Positions 13,824-26,844 of a DNA stretch of 64,000 nt are shown here, piece after piece. Position numbers and translations under genes: made by a program. Position 1 is the first letter of the stretch; each line of letters opens with the position of its first letter. This DNA is from Chionis minor. Its lineage: Eukaryota; Chordata; Aves; Charadriiformes; Chionididae. The notes under the pieces were generated by a model that saw only the letters and a program-made list of their open reading frames with translations, was not told the DNA's origin and did no database searches. The stretch covers positions 62,001-126,000 of the forward strand of contig VZSF01006734.1 in assembly GCA_013398295.1 (NCBI GenBank). The letters run 5' to 3'.

Positions 13824-13911
13824 GTAACCAAGTTCTTTTAAAAATGATGATTTGTAGACTCTGGTGTTCTTACAGTGGACTGATTGGAAACAAAATGTTT
13901 TTTCTTCTCAG
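13824..13911 (+). other. RMDN2: RMDN2 mini-intron (88 bp)
   Basis: Very short GT-AG intron with a strong T-rich tract and CAG acceptor at 13909-13911. Read from the upstream exon it runs into an in-frame TAA within seven codons, so it must be removed. A second TACAG at 13871-13875 could serve as an in-frame alternative acceptor (see findings). Confidence 0.9.
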
Positions 13912-13992
13912 TGTTATAAAGATCTTGGCCAGAAAAACAATGCACTGAAGTACTGTGATTCTGCACTGTCAATTCTCTCAGTTACTAATGAG
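13912..13992 (+). CDS. RMDN2: RMDN2 coding exon (fifth in window)
   Basis: The exon has 27 codons, phase 0 at both ends, encoding CYKDLGQKNNALKYCDSA and then LSILSVTNE. It corresponds to the family pattern CYxDLGQxxxALKxCxxAxxLxSVTxE, the second helix of the TPR-like repeat begun in the previous exon. The donor is GTGGGT. If that donor is skipped, the frame stays open for 34 further codons to a TGA at 14095-14097. Confidence 0.95.
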
Positions 13993-14882
13993 GTGGGTAT
14001 TGAGAATGATAACTTGTTCTCTTGTGACCGCTACCTTGTCTTTGGCATCCAATATTGCACTGTCAGTAATAACATAATGTTTCACTTTTTCCTCTGAACA
14101 CAGAACTTTCCTTTTTCCTCCACTCTAGGTTGGCTCGTTACGGTTGTCTGTATCAACAGCTTTAAAAAAATCTTTCTTTGGGGAACTATCAGGGACTTGT
14201 CTGTGTCAGAGGCTGTCAGAAATTGAATTTCCCTCTTTGTAATTCAACCCATTTCATTAGACTCTCTTAGGCATAAGCAGTTCAGTGTGTCACTCTAGCT
14301 GAGCTGAAATTTTTCCCCAGACCTACTTTTTCTCCGTTGAAAGCATTCTGGATTTTTGTCCCACAGTCTCTGTCTCTGTCTTCCAGGGCAGTGTGTTGGC
14401 CATAGCAAAAGTACATGAGTTATTCAAGATTGCCTTTGTCTTCAACCTCAGTGTAGTTAAGGAGGCACAGTTCTTCCCGTTACATTTCCTGCAGCATAGT
14501 TTATTCTAAGAGATTATTAGATTCTTTTTTAGGCCCTTTCAAGTATTTTTAGTATGTGGACACAAAATTTCTACAGATATTTGAGAGATTTTAAGTGATT
14601 TAATTTCTCAAATATAAGCCAAGTCATGGCAAGAAGGCTCACTCTGTCTGATCTCATGTAGAAGCAAGTTCCATAATTACCGACCTATGACTGGAAATGT
14701 CTTACCATCCTAGAGCGTGACAAGTTCAAACCTGAGCTTTGTCAGCCTAAGGGACCCCCTTTGAGCACAGCAGATGTGGTAGGGGGAGAGAGAGGTGATT
14801 CCAGAGACGAATTGGCCCTATCCCATTTAATTCTTTGATGTTAAGGAAAAAGACCATTAAATAACTCTGTAACTTGATTGAC

Positions 14883-14888
14883 AATAAA
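14883..14888 (+). terminator. Possible intronic poly(A) signal of RMDN2
   Basis: Perfect AATAAA on the sense strand, followed within 10-50 bases by G/T-rich sequence (TGCTGTGTGTGGAG, TGTTTATGTCATGTGTTCC). That is the layout of a cleavage and polyadenylation site. It lies about 0.9 kb past the fifth exon and could end an intron-retaining short isoform. A functional role is inferred only. Confidence 0.3.
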
Positions 14889-16093
14889 TGCTGTGTGTGG
14901 AGCACTAACATGTTTATGTCATGTGTTCCTGCTGGGAAGAAAGACTACTGCATGCCTCACCAGCAGCTGCTCCTGGGTGGCCTTTATTTTTGGCACAAGC
15001 TATAATGTGTACCAATCATAAATTAAGCAATTACTGTTTAAGTTCAGTGTCTCTTTAAATGTGTATTGATACAGATATGACATTAATAATCTCTTAACTC
15101 TGCTTTATTCTTCCTGTTGAAATGTACCTTCAGCTTGCCTATTACAGAACATAGGAAAGACTGCTATAAATTATCCGTTATTTGGTACCTTACGTCTTTG
15201 CATAAAAAGTAGGACCAGTGGTCTAAAGGAGAGAGCATACAACTGAAATTGCTGGAACTCAGCCTGTTTCATATATATCTGCACTGACTGTGCTGGTGAA
15301 TATTTTTTCGCCCCTGTATTCAACCTACTACAGGCCAGGTAATCTTGCAATGAACTCTCAAGCTCTCTGGTAAAATTGAATGTGTATCACAGAAACTTCT
15401 GGTGGGCAGAAGACTGACTGTGTTTAGTAAACTGGAAGTCATTCAACATATTCATAGAGACTCCTCAAAAAAGTACGGAGATAGCATAGATTGGGATTCA
15501 TCTTTGATGACAATAGCTGGACAAAGTTTTGGTGACCACAGGTAGTTGCTGGGGCTCCCTCTACACTCGGTGGAGAGGTAGATGCATCCAGCTGCCTCAT
15601 CCTGCCTCTCTGTCCCCTGATGGCAGAGGGAGACTAGATGTGAAGTTACGTGCCAGATGTGTACCTGAGACACCTGACTCCTAGACTGTGCAGTTAGTGA
15701 GAGGTGAATTCTGCCTCTGGAGTCCAGTGTCATCAGTCTAAACGTGAACTGGAGTTCAGTATGTCCTGGGGCACCTGGAGTGGCTTAGTCCATCACATTT
15801 CTGAAGTACCAGCAGGCCTGAGGAGGAGGGAGAACCCTGAGGCAAGAGCAGGAATTTGGGAGCAGTCTGAGGGGTGGATGTGTGTATTCTGGCAAGCAGG
15901 GTGGTGATGAGAATAAGAATGATACGAATTTGTGAACAGAAGAAAGAACGGCAAATAGGCCCCAAAACTTTTTTGTCCGTCTGAAGAGGACAAGATGATT
16001 TGTCCTCTTCTGTTTTGACTAATTCTATAGATATCACAGATTTGTCTGCTTTGTCTTGTTTACTTGTGATGTGTTTTGAGTAAAGTTTAGAGG

Positions 16094-16107
16094 AAAAAAA
16101 AAAAAAA
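16094..16107. repeat. Poly(A) tract (14 A)
   Basis: Uninterrupted A run in the last RMDN2 intron. No recognisable retroposon body adjoins it. Confidence 0.9.
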
Positions 16108-16162
16108 CAACTCCAGGAAAATACAGCATATATAGCATTGGGGCATTAGTGTGTAATCATTT

Positions 16163-16178
16163 AAAAAAAAAAAAAAAA
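16163..16178. repeat. Poly(A) tract (16 A)
   Basis: A second uninterrupted A run 55 bases after the previous one. No target-site duplication is obvious by eye. Confidence 0.9.
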
Positions 16179-19100
16179 GGCAGTCAGCACAAGGTAAAAC
16201 CAAGCGCACGCCGAAAAGTATTACTATAAAATGGAGAACTGGAACACAAACTCTGCTGATGCAGTTACCTCAAGTCCCATCTGAATTAGAATATTATGTG
16301 TTGTTTTGGTTATTGTGTTAGACCGTTACTGATTTTGCAGGGAAACATGTTGGAAGAGGTTAAGGGCTTGGAGCTGTATGCAGGAATAACATTGAGTCAG
16401 GTTATTTTAAGAAAGGGAAGAGACTGTAATAAGACTAAAGAGGCGTTGGGGAGACAGCAATAAACAGATGCTGATAAAGTGCCTGAATTGACGATAGCCC
16501 TGTAAAAGATGGGGTTCATGCTCTGAAACAGAAAACGCAGGTCAGCAGCAGTCTGAGGATTTCGTTCAGTTCCCCACAGCACAGGGTCTCAAGGTTGTCA
16601 GCAGCATGGTATGTTGTCACAGTCATGAGAAACCCATCATTCCCAAGTGCAATCATAGTTTCTCATGTGAGTTTTCTGTTTCTTAAGGCAGGGGAATTCC
16701 TTTATTGTTTTTAAATGTTGGCTTCTACTGAAAAATATGTATATGTATAAAGGCATAAAATCGGGAGCAGACTGAGAGACGAAGTTGCTGGAAAGGTGCC
16801 ACATTGAGGAAATGTATAGTATTTCACGATACAAATCGTCCTGCAGCATAAGTATGAAAAATAATAGTAGACAATGGTTTACTTTTTATTGCTTCTGAGC
16901 ATCCACAGTTTCCAGTGACTTCAGTGGGAACCAGGGGTGCTCAGCATCAGTAAAATAGCCCATAGATCATTTTAATCCTCAGGTCAAATTCTCAGCTGGT
17001 CTAACTCAGGGCACTTCTTTGACACTTTGTCTAGGATTCATTTCATGCAACATTTCAAGTTAAGTGAGCTGATTTTTGTCTTGAATGTTGTATCACATCC
17101 AAATATCCCTTCTGTGCATCTGTTCTACCACTTACAGAATATGTTTTTAATTCAAGGGATAGAGGGGCTTCCAAACAGAGGTAATTCTTGTTAAAGAAAA
17201 AAATAATAAAAATAACCCTATTATGAACCTAAAAAGGATACCAAAGAAATCATAGAAGAAGAGACAAGTTCTGATTGAATGACTCATGTAAGTCCTAATA
17301 GCAGTTTTAAAAATAGTTTGGCACATTTTTAACTAATCGGTCTATGCTTTTTTATTATTATTATTTTTAAAAGAAATACAGGCATTCTGGTGCAAATTAC
17401 ATCTGGAAAATGAAACTGATGTTACAGTACTACTTTAGAGACCTTTCTCTTTATCCTCTCTCCTCTAAACAAAAACCTCCAGTGAATCATACGGCCCTTC
17501 CTTGGCCATAAATACTGTCATACTGTGGAGTGGTACTTCACTGCTGGAGGTGCACGGGACATTAAATTGTCCTGTTTTTCTCTGGTTGCTGTCCAGGTGG
17601 ATAACCTCAGGGTCCTGGGAAACATTCACCCCTTCAGTAAAACAGAGATCCTGATGTTCAGGGCTGCTGTGAGTTATTGTAAAGTGCATAACAGCTGCTG
17701 TGTTTATCTAGTAGATGTTGCATTACCCTTACTGAGACTCATTACTTTGTAGTGAGCTCAAAGCCTTAGTGAGTGTGACTACATGAAGGGCTGTTGAAAC
17801 CAGATGTGGTAGACTACTGTGATGGAAAAAAAAATGACTTTTTTAAATTTGGGGAGAAAAATGTAATTTAAAGTTAAAAACATGAGTGTTCGTCTTGTAC
17901 ATAGAAAGACAAAATGAGTGGACGGGGGTGTGTTCTTGATTAAACACATAGCACTTTGCACATGAGGGCAATAAGACACTAATTTCTTGTTTATAACAAA
18001 GATTGTTGGGTATTTTTCAGGCTGGAACTTGTAGGAAATTGAAGTCTCAATTTAGGATTATAAAGTATAAAAGTAAAGAAATTATTTTTCCTTGTATCTG
18101 GAGATGAGCACGGGTGTGAGAGTCTGTGCTTGTAGGACCAGTAAGCTCACAACAAAGGGATTAACAGCCTAGCAGAGAAAGAGATTAAAATTTCAAGTTT
18201 CTGGTCTTTATGACATTTTTTGAAAATTAATCTAAAAAGCAGCAGTTGTATTACAAAAAATGTAGCCTTGGAAAAGCCAAAGACAGCAAAGAAGGTAGAA
18301 TGCAAAGCAAATGTATTTGCATTGAGAGTTGCTGAAAGGCTTACTTAAAATGCAGATAAGAAGTTCCCTGAAGCTGAGAATGTATTTTACAAAATTATTG
18401 GTGACTTAAAAAAAAATAAAATCTTAATTTCAAAAGCACTCCCTCCTTCCCAGCAATTAGAAATGAAGGCAATTCGGAGCTGAAATTAACAAGTAAGAGA
18501 GATTTAGATATTAAAGAAATTGATAATTACGGCATCCACTTCTTACAGGTGTAGAATGGCAGGAAGCAGAGATTTGTTAAAGACTCTGCCTTCGGCCTCA
18601 GTGACATTTGAAACTGTAGAAAAAGCCATATGGAGGAGCAGGGAAATGTAATAAGGGGCAAGAACAATGGCTGAGTATTTACACAAGAATGCAGCTGCTA
18701 AAGAGAAATCGTACCTGTAAGATTTTATTACGTTGTTTTACATCACCATGATTGATCTCCCTGGTCACTAATTTACATTTTTAATATTGCCTGTGAGTAA
18801 AAGAGTGGGAGTTACAGAGGGATGGAAGAGAGGACAGAGTATAAACTTCAGCACCCATCAGTTGTTCCTGGTACAACAGCGCATTTGTATATCTTGAATT
18901 TTCCACAACAGGTTTTCCAAGAAATGCCTAGTCCAGCCGCTATAGATTGGTCATATGTAGCAGTAGTATTACCAACAGATCTCATTTGAAGCTGCTGTAG
19001 TAATCTTTCCGAAGTAAGATTTTTGAGGAGGAAAAAGTAATTTACTTGTGCTTTTAAAGTGATAGGTAAAAATGATGACTTGTTTGTGAAAAAACTACCC

Positions 19101-21848
19101 ATTGAAATTATGTGAATAATTTGGGTTCACCTTACAAAAAATGTTTTTGTTTTCTCATGAAACAGAACATTTTTCTTTTCTCAACATCGTCAACTCAATA
19201 CAAAATGTCATTGTTTTCAGAGGATATTAATTCCTTTAGATTTTATGCACATTTGTTCTCCAAATGCCAAGCAAAAGTCCATGGTGTTTCAATTACAAAA
19301 TAATGCAAATATTCAGATTTGTGTTCATTTTGAATACTAGGCTATTCTTTTTCTGCTAATACTGTTCGTGGAGTTGAACAAGAATTTCCTAATAGCTACA
19401 ACCAACACAAAATTAAAGTATCTTTTGAATATACTGTAAAAAACTATTCCTTAAAAGTGATTTTATTCACACTGACTATGAGTGCTTCAAGCTCAGGGAA
19501 TGAGCTGTTTAAAAGCTCATTATAAAGAGGTCAGATTTCAAACTGTAAAATCCTGGTAAAAATGAGACATTTGTAAAAGAGCTGCTAAAAGAATTTGAGA
19601 CCTCCTATATTTTACATTGTTTTGCACTTCAGAGAATATAGTCTGTTTTTCTCTCTCTCAGTGATCACACTGATTTGCTGTCTGCATGCTTTTGAAGTTC
19701 TTGTCAAAAGGTTATTTGCATTGTCTGTTTATTCTTCCTCCCCCTCCAAAAACGATTGCAAAAAATGATGAAGGTATTTTTTGTAGTATAGTGGTTTCAT
19801 ACATAAGGATACGGCCTATCCTGATAAATCCTGAACCTACTAGATTTATGATTAAATTGACTAGCTTTATCGCAAAGTATTCATTTCAACATCCTATCAA
19901 AGGTAACACAGTTTTAGCGTAAGTTCTTAGTGCGGCACAAATGATCAGTGAAGGATTTCTCAAAGTGTGGAATCTATCTCCTCCACTGGTGTGCTGAGGG
20001 TGCAGGGGGAGAGTGGGAGAAGTAGTCATGGAGGTGGTGGCGCACGGCAGGGTGAAGAGGTTCACAATTGGCTTCTATTTTTGTAGACTGGCTGAGGGAA
20101 GTCAGGCTTCCAGGATTTTGAAATATGTTGTCTCAGAGTCAACATACAGGGTGAAGGGGCTGTAACTGGGCCTGGTCACGTTCAAGTTGTTTCAGTGATG
20201 ACTGGGCTGTAGGTCCCGCTGTGGTGGGAGCGGCAGCTGGATAGAAAGAGGGGAATGATTTGAACACGGAAAACTCCACATTGTGTACAATAATAAAAAA
20301 AAAACCAAAAAAACACAGGTTACAGGTGAAACTTAGTCTTTCAAGTTAGAAAAGAACTAGCGGATAAAAATTTTACATGACACTTAGTTTTTCTGAATTG
20401 AATTGTGCCACTTTCTAATTTTTCAACAGCAGTCATCGGGCTAGCTGAACTGTTCATTCACAGTCTTCTGGGCTTGAGAGGGTGTTTTTCCCTCTACTTG
20501 AAGTGTAATCAGAAAATGTGAAATTAGTGTCAGCTACGTATTTTAAAGCTGTGCTTGCCTTGATCCTAAAAGCCTTGAGAAGTCATGGTTCATCTCCAGA
20601 GGAAAGTACTAAAAGTATGAAAGAACATAAAATGCCCTAAATTGTGACATACAGCAGTCATATAGAAGGTTGCAAGTGGATGATTGCATTGGTTCATTGA
20701 AATATCTAAGGGGAAAAACAGTATTATGCAATTGCATGGAAATTAACGCCTGCTACAGTCACACCATCTGCGGGAGTCTGTCACGAAACTGAGAATGGAT
20801 AGCGTATAGCTTTATGTGATTTATATTGTCCACAAGAGCTATCACTCTCTAATTAACGATACTTGTGCATGTTTGGGAGTCTCTTCTGCAGCAGTCCAGG
20901 ATTTCTGCTGAAGCTGGGAAGGAATGATACAGCTGTAAGGGAAAGCAGGGGTGGCTCTCAGCACCTTGTTGTCGTTACTGCGTATCAGAGTACAGCTTTG
21001 GACCACCCTTGCAGCCCGGCTCATTTAATGTACCATGCAGCCCCGCTGACTTCAATGAAGCCCTACAGGATGCATGTCAGCTTGGGATTTGGCAGTGGCT
21101 GCACACAATTATGTTATAGTTGGCTGGTGTAACCATTTTGGCTGTGGTCATGGGGTTGTATCATTTTCTGTTGACAGTTGGGACTTTGTCAAGCGCACAC
21201 ATGTGCAGTGCCTGGGTTGAATGTGTTTAGTTCATAAGGAAATAATTAGCAGAGATGGAAGTTAAAATCATTATCTTTCTGGTTCTTTTTTAATTACAAT
21301 TTAATTTTTACATGCACATTTATATGTGTATGTCTGTGCATATATATCAGTAATTTTTTTTTCAGCATAAATTAACTGTCAAAATGTGGACTACAGCCAG
21401 TTAAGCCAACATTCCCTCGTTCCCACCAGCTCACTCTTCCGTCTTGCTCTCACTTTCAACTCCCTCTCTTCCCTTGTTCAGTCCCTGGCCTCCCAGGTCT
21501 ATTTTTCCTGTCCATATCCCCTGTGGATGATAAAACATAAAAGCAACTAAATAGGAAGAGGGGCAAATACAGTCACTGACCCTGTAATTTGAATACCTTT
21601 TGTGTAGCAGTTTGCAGAACATTTTGAACTCATATTCAACTCTGAAAACGATAGGAGAAGTGTTTAATAAATGTAAGCCTTGACAGTAGAAAGTCAAGGT
21701 TGAAAATGGCTGTGCGTTCAGTCAGCGCTGAACTAAGCCTCAGGGTGAACAAATGGGACTGACGCAAATCTATTGCATTCCTTCTACAACTTGTGCCTCT
21801 TCCTCTCCCTGCTGCACTCTAAAGGGAGATCAAAGTGTGCACATCTTT

Positions 21849-21863
21849 AAAAAAAAAAAAAAA
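21849..21863. repeat. Poly(A) tract (15 A)
   Basis: Uninterrupted A run in intron sequence. I see no retroposon body attached. Confidence 0.9.
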
Positions 21864-24424
21864 GTCAGCCTGATTGTTCACTTTTAGAAAGCCACAGACA
21901 CAGAAATCATTGAGGGAGAGAGTTGGCCGAATACATGCTTTATGGCTTTCTCATCCCATTAACAGTCAAGCTTTGGGCATTGATGAAGTTTTCATCCTTA
22001 AAACTGGAGACTGGTACGCTGAACCAGAGTTGTGGCTTCTCTCTCCTTTTAGCATGAGACACCTCTTGGTCTGGAAGGACTCTATCCAAAGGTGACATAA
22101 TAGTTCCCTTCGCTGACCATTCTCAACTTTGGTTTTAATGCCATTACTGATTTTTTTTAAAATGCTTTTGCTGTCTGAATTCTTATTATTGACTAAAAGC
22201 CCCTGGCTCAATTAACGCGGCCTGTTAAGTAGTTTGCAACAATAATAATTCTGGCTTTTACTGATGTAGTCTTGTTTAGAACTGGCAGCCCAAAGGTAGG
22301 ACGCTTTGCACGTTTGCAGTTTGTTCTCCAGCTAGTTCTTAGAACAATCACGGGTTTGTTTCATTCTTTTTCCTCAGCCCAGAGGAAGATTCAGGAAAGA
22401 TTGCCCAACATTTTTGGGACCTTTGCAACTCATTAAAGCTCATTGCCCAATCTAATCCTTTGCTTCTAAGGAGAGAGAAAATTACACAAAGTTGTTTGGA
22501 GATGTATTTTTAAAATGGGATATCCTGTAAAGTGAGTAAAGAATCTCATCAACCCATGAAAAGCTGAACACCATTCAGACATGAGAAAACCTGCATCTTT
22601 ATTATTTTTGGCTTAGAAAAGTGTGAAAAGAGTAGGACCAGATACAAAGAAACCTTTTTTATTTTCTTAATAGCATGGGACAATATCTGGCTTTTTACTG
22701 TTTTGTTTAATGGACTTTAGAATAATTCTCAGAAGTTGACCACAGTCAGTACACAAAAGTGTATTTTCCCTGAATTAATCAACATATTGATACAAATGTT
22801 GACTTTTCCAGTTTTTATTGAAAGCCATGGGCTGGTGCTCCAGCCAGCCTGTAGTGACATGGAGTTTAAGGGGTGCTGAATTCAGTTTGACATTTCCTTC
22901 TGTTAGAGTATTTTGGCAAGAGCTTACTGTCTTTGCAGTGTGTGCCTTTTAAGGCCTCTGATAAATGATTAGGCAGATAGTTTAGCCTATTGTTGCCAGT
23001 AGGAGCAAGGCAATGACTCCAAGAGAAGTGTCCAGCTAATGTATTAATGCCTTAATCCAGACCAATAATATAATGTAGTTTGACATGTCTGGCATATGGT
23101 TTCTATCATCTCAATATTCTTCTCTATTCCTCCGTGACATTATAGACAACTAACCAAAATAAAGAGAAGCAGGAATTTCTTCACCCGTAAAATGTATTTT
23201 AAAATGTCCTGTATTTTGTTCCAGCTCTTTGGTTGACTGGATAATGAAGTGATCCTGAAATTCAGTGATTACTTCACTGTCTGTCTACAGTATTTTCTTT
23301 CAGAACGGCCTGTGGCATTATCTGGGAAAGAAATACTGGTCTCTGTCATTAGAAATACTTGCAGAAAATTTGTGATGTGCAAGTGCTTTTGGTTTGCACT
23401 GCTAAGCACACATGGCTGCATGTATTGGGTATTTGGACCCTTACCAGCCTGCAGGTATGAGGTGCTGACTTTTTAGAAATGTGTTTTTAAACCAAGGTGC
23501 ATTTTGCAAGCTAGAACTTTCGCAATGGCAAGTAAAGCAAGTGGATTATATCCAGGAGACAGTTCAAAAACAAGCAGAGTAATGGCGTTTTTGTTCTGTG
23601 ATTACATATTCATATGCATTTAACCCTTTCTGAACAGATTGTACATGGAATAGCCAAAAGGAATGTCACTGGTTACCTGTGAAAGACTCTGTGGGCTGGG
23701 TTTGGTTTAAAGCCCCGTGCAAACTGTGCACTTACACATCAGCCTAAAAAGAGCCTTTCCCTTCTGTCATAGGAGCTATAACATAGTATTGGCTCTGAGC
23801 ATAGCAGATTACTTGCCTCTTACTCCCCATTGGCTCCACTCTGCTATGAGCCCAGTAGCGTAGGCAGAGCCCATCAACACCAGTATGAAAGATACCAAGG
23901 GTGTAGTCTGTCCATGGGGGTTATTGCAGGTAGGTATGTCTCTATGCACTGAAACCACAGTCTAACCTGTGTCATTAATTACATTTCCCAATGTTTTCTT
24001 GTTAATTGTGTAATAAATCATTGGCAAACATCACGGAAATATCTTTAGAAAAAGTGCACACTGTTGGGTTAAAAGTTTACGTAAAGTATAAGGCAAGGCA
24101 GTACTTTACTCAAAGTATACCAATAAAAGCTATGGCCTAAGCTGAAAGGCTTACTGGTCTGGGGAGAAGGCTATTTGTGGCTAACATGTTAAGTGCTTTA
24201 ACAGAACTGTAAAGGGAGGGCTGCCATCTGGCTCTTGTTTTCACTTCAGACTTTATTTTTGCAATCACTGATAAATTAACTTCCTATACAGTCTTGTACA
24301 TTCTGTGGCGGTCGCAGTTTTATGTTATGTCTGTTGTTAGTAAAGAAATGTGGACGGGCACGTATTAGGCAAATGAAGGGATTTATCCTATCTAAGTTGA
24401 TGCATGATTGTCTGTTTCTTTCAG

Positions 24425-24478
24425 GATAAAGAGGCCCAGAAAGACTTAGAGGCTTTACTTCTCACGCTGAAGCTGTGA
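24425..24478 (+). CDS. RMDN2: RMDN2 terminal coding exon with stop
   Basis: The acceptor CAG lies at 24422-24424. The exon encodes DKEAQKDLEALLLTLKL followed by TGA at 24476-24478. This matches the C-terminal (E)DKEAQKxxxxLLxxLK pattern of RMDN proteins, a final amphipathic helix. It joins in frame with the exon ending SVTNE. The frame is intact across all six exons, so the gene looks functional in this region. Confidence 0.95.
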   Translation, partial: DKEAQKDLEALLLTLKL

Positions 24479-25485
24479 TACTACGCACTTTTTAACTCTT
24501 CATGCTGTCATGGAATTGCAAAACTAAAATGAGAATCTATAGTGACTGGGAACTGCAGGTGAATTCCAGCTAAGTCAATGGGAAAACTGTCATTGATTTT
24601 GGTTGACTTGGATCATGGCCTTTAAGCATCCGGTGATTACGATATGAAAATGATGCATTCATTTTTTATTATTTATAATCCTGTACTGAAGTTTAATTTT
24701 AGATTGCTGACACTGTGAGTCTGATTCTCTGAACATGAAGTCCACTGCTGGCAATGGACATACTGGGTGTTAGAATGCAAAATTTATAAATCTCACTCTT
24801 TGAAAGATTAATCGACTAGTGTGTGATGCCAGCATAGAACTGTGTGTAGCAAAAGCAACCAAACAAAATATTTCTATAGTAAATTATATTTGTATCAACT
24901 GATTTACACAGATGTGTACAAAAAAATCATGAATGTTTGTGTTTACACGTTACTCTTACAAAATTAGAATCTTGTGGAAGTTAAAGAAAAAACTGTTGCC
25001 TCCACAAAGCTCTTTTTACTTTAAACCTACTGTTGTTTTACATGGAAATGTGAAAAATTTATAAATTAAATATTAAAGTTATATTTTATTTGTAACATCA
25101 AGTACAATATTAAAAATAAGACCAATGAAATTAAGTGGTTTAGATTTATCTATTACAGCTGTGATGTTTAATGGGTTTGTTACAGGCCCTCCATCAAGTT
25201 TGTGAATCCTGGCTCTTTCCCTTTGAACAGTTGCCTAGCATGGTGGCATCGGTGTGTCTTCGGAGAACCTAGTCTAGCATGTGACCATCACTAACCTTTT
25301 ATATCATCTATATAACATAACCTGTACATAAAAATAGACTAATTAAAGACCAACTACTTCTGTCTGAGTTTGTAGGACATCCGTGTTTTCAATAAAATGT
25401 AACAGGTAGGGAAAGAATTTTGTTTACCAATGGACCAATCCAGAGTTCACCAAACTTTGTAGAAAAATAAAGGCCAGTTTTCATT
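24479..25485 (+). other. RMDN2: RMDN2 3' UTR (approximate end)
   Basis: AT-rich sequence after the stop, without coding potential. Candidate poly(A) signals on the sense strand are ATTAAA at 25065-25070, 25072-25077 and 25342-25347, and AATAAA at 25391-25396 and 25466-25471. I set the end at the most distal of these. The exact cleavage site cannot be decided from sequence alone. Confidence 0.55.
25391..25396 (+). terminator. RMDN2: Candidate poly(A) signal of RMDN2
   Basis: First perfect AATAAA after the RMDN2 stop codon, about 0.9 kb downstream. A second copy lies at 25466-25471. Several ATTAAA variants precede it, so alternative ends are likely. Confidence 0.5.
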
Positions 25486-26844
25486 GGCTTTTAATTCAGG
25501 ATCTTAATCTAGAAGCAGGGAGTGTACCTGGAAGAAGTAAGCATTTCTGTTAAAGGAAATAGAATTGGATAAGGACAACTGCACATTCCCTTTTGACCTG
25601 TTTGATGTGTAAGGTAACACCGACACGGGGGACTCATAGGGCACCAATATATTGAACTAGCGATTGGGGCTTTAATTTTGGATAGATGGGGAACAGTGAA
25701 GTTAGCAAGTAGGCACTACAATCACTGCAATAGAGATTTAAAAATTGGGCAGATGTGAAGGAGTATGAATACATATGAAGTGATCTTTAACTACTAACAC
25801 CAGAAGGCAGTAGATGCAGTAGACTGAAAGAAGACAAATGTGTAGAGTTACATTTGAATTTAGCCTGACTCCATGACTCCTCAGAGTACAGAGATTTCTA
25901 TACATAGAGCTGTCCATTTTTTCAAATGTTTTCTTTAAAAATATGTTTTCAGACATGCAGACATTACTGTGAGATATCCCTGAACAAAACCTGAAGATTC
26001 AGAACTGGTTTTGAGTTCTTGCTGTTATCTTTCATGATTTTCATTATTTTGAAGATCTTCACAAGTTGAAATACGCATTTTAGTTGTTTTCAATGTTCAT
26101 TCCGAAGGAAAATGGTTCCTATACTTCTTCTTCAATTCACGAGTTCTTTTTTTCTTACACAATTTCAGAGAGAAGGGGAAATACCATATGAGAGAAATCT
26201 TACCAAATAATTCCTTCTGTGACACAATAATTGACTTATGAACAGAGAAGCTGCAAAGATGACACATCCTGATTTTTGTTAAGGAGCTTTTGGTAAAGAC
26301 TGCTTTTGACATTTTCATAGCCAATGCAGGAAGCATAGCTTAAATGTATCTATAAGAGTGATTTGTACTTAGGGCTGTTGTTAGCAATTCATTGTCACCT
26401 AGGAGGATATAATAAGGAGGCTTTTACTTAGATCAATTTCATGCTAATTGATACACTGTATAAAATAGATTGGATAATGCAATAGAGATTTCATTAACAA
26501 GCAATTATTGCCAATAAAGGCTGAAAGTGTATCGGAGGAATAGATTAGAACAAGAAATTATTTAAATTAATTGCTGAAATTAGGTAACTTAAGTGGGATT
26601 GGCTTCATTAAGGGAAAATAGGACATAGTGAATTGAAGTAAGCAACAGAATGAGGATGGAAGAGACCTGGGTAGCTGTGGTAGTTCTGTGAAAAAGGATG
26701 TGCAGATTCCAGCGAGTGGCAAGCTAATCATGGGTCAACAATGTCATGTTTTTGTGAAAAAGAAAATTTTGTACAAGACTGAATAAATAAGCATTCCCTA
26801 TTAAATTCACATGAAATAACTGTTTACTCTAATTAGGCCTAATA

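Larger units (their letters stand above)
13993..24424 (+). other. RMDN2: RMDN2 last intron (10,432 bp)
   Basis: Long GT-AG intron before the terminal exon. It contains homopolymer A runs at 16094-16107, 16163-16178 and 21849-21863 but no identifiable transposon. It is AT-rich throughout. A consensus poly(A) signal lies at 14883-14888, early in the intron. I find no nested gene. Confidence 0.8.

Noticed and set aside
1564..24478. Assignment of the six-exon gene to RMDN1 or RMDN3
   Set aside because: The C-terminal motifs are shared by all three paralogues, but a convergent CYP1B1 next door is the RMDN2 neighbourhood in human. Sequence alone does not exclude the alternatives completely.
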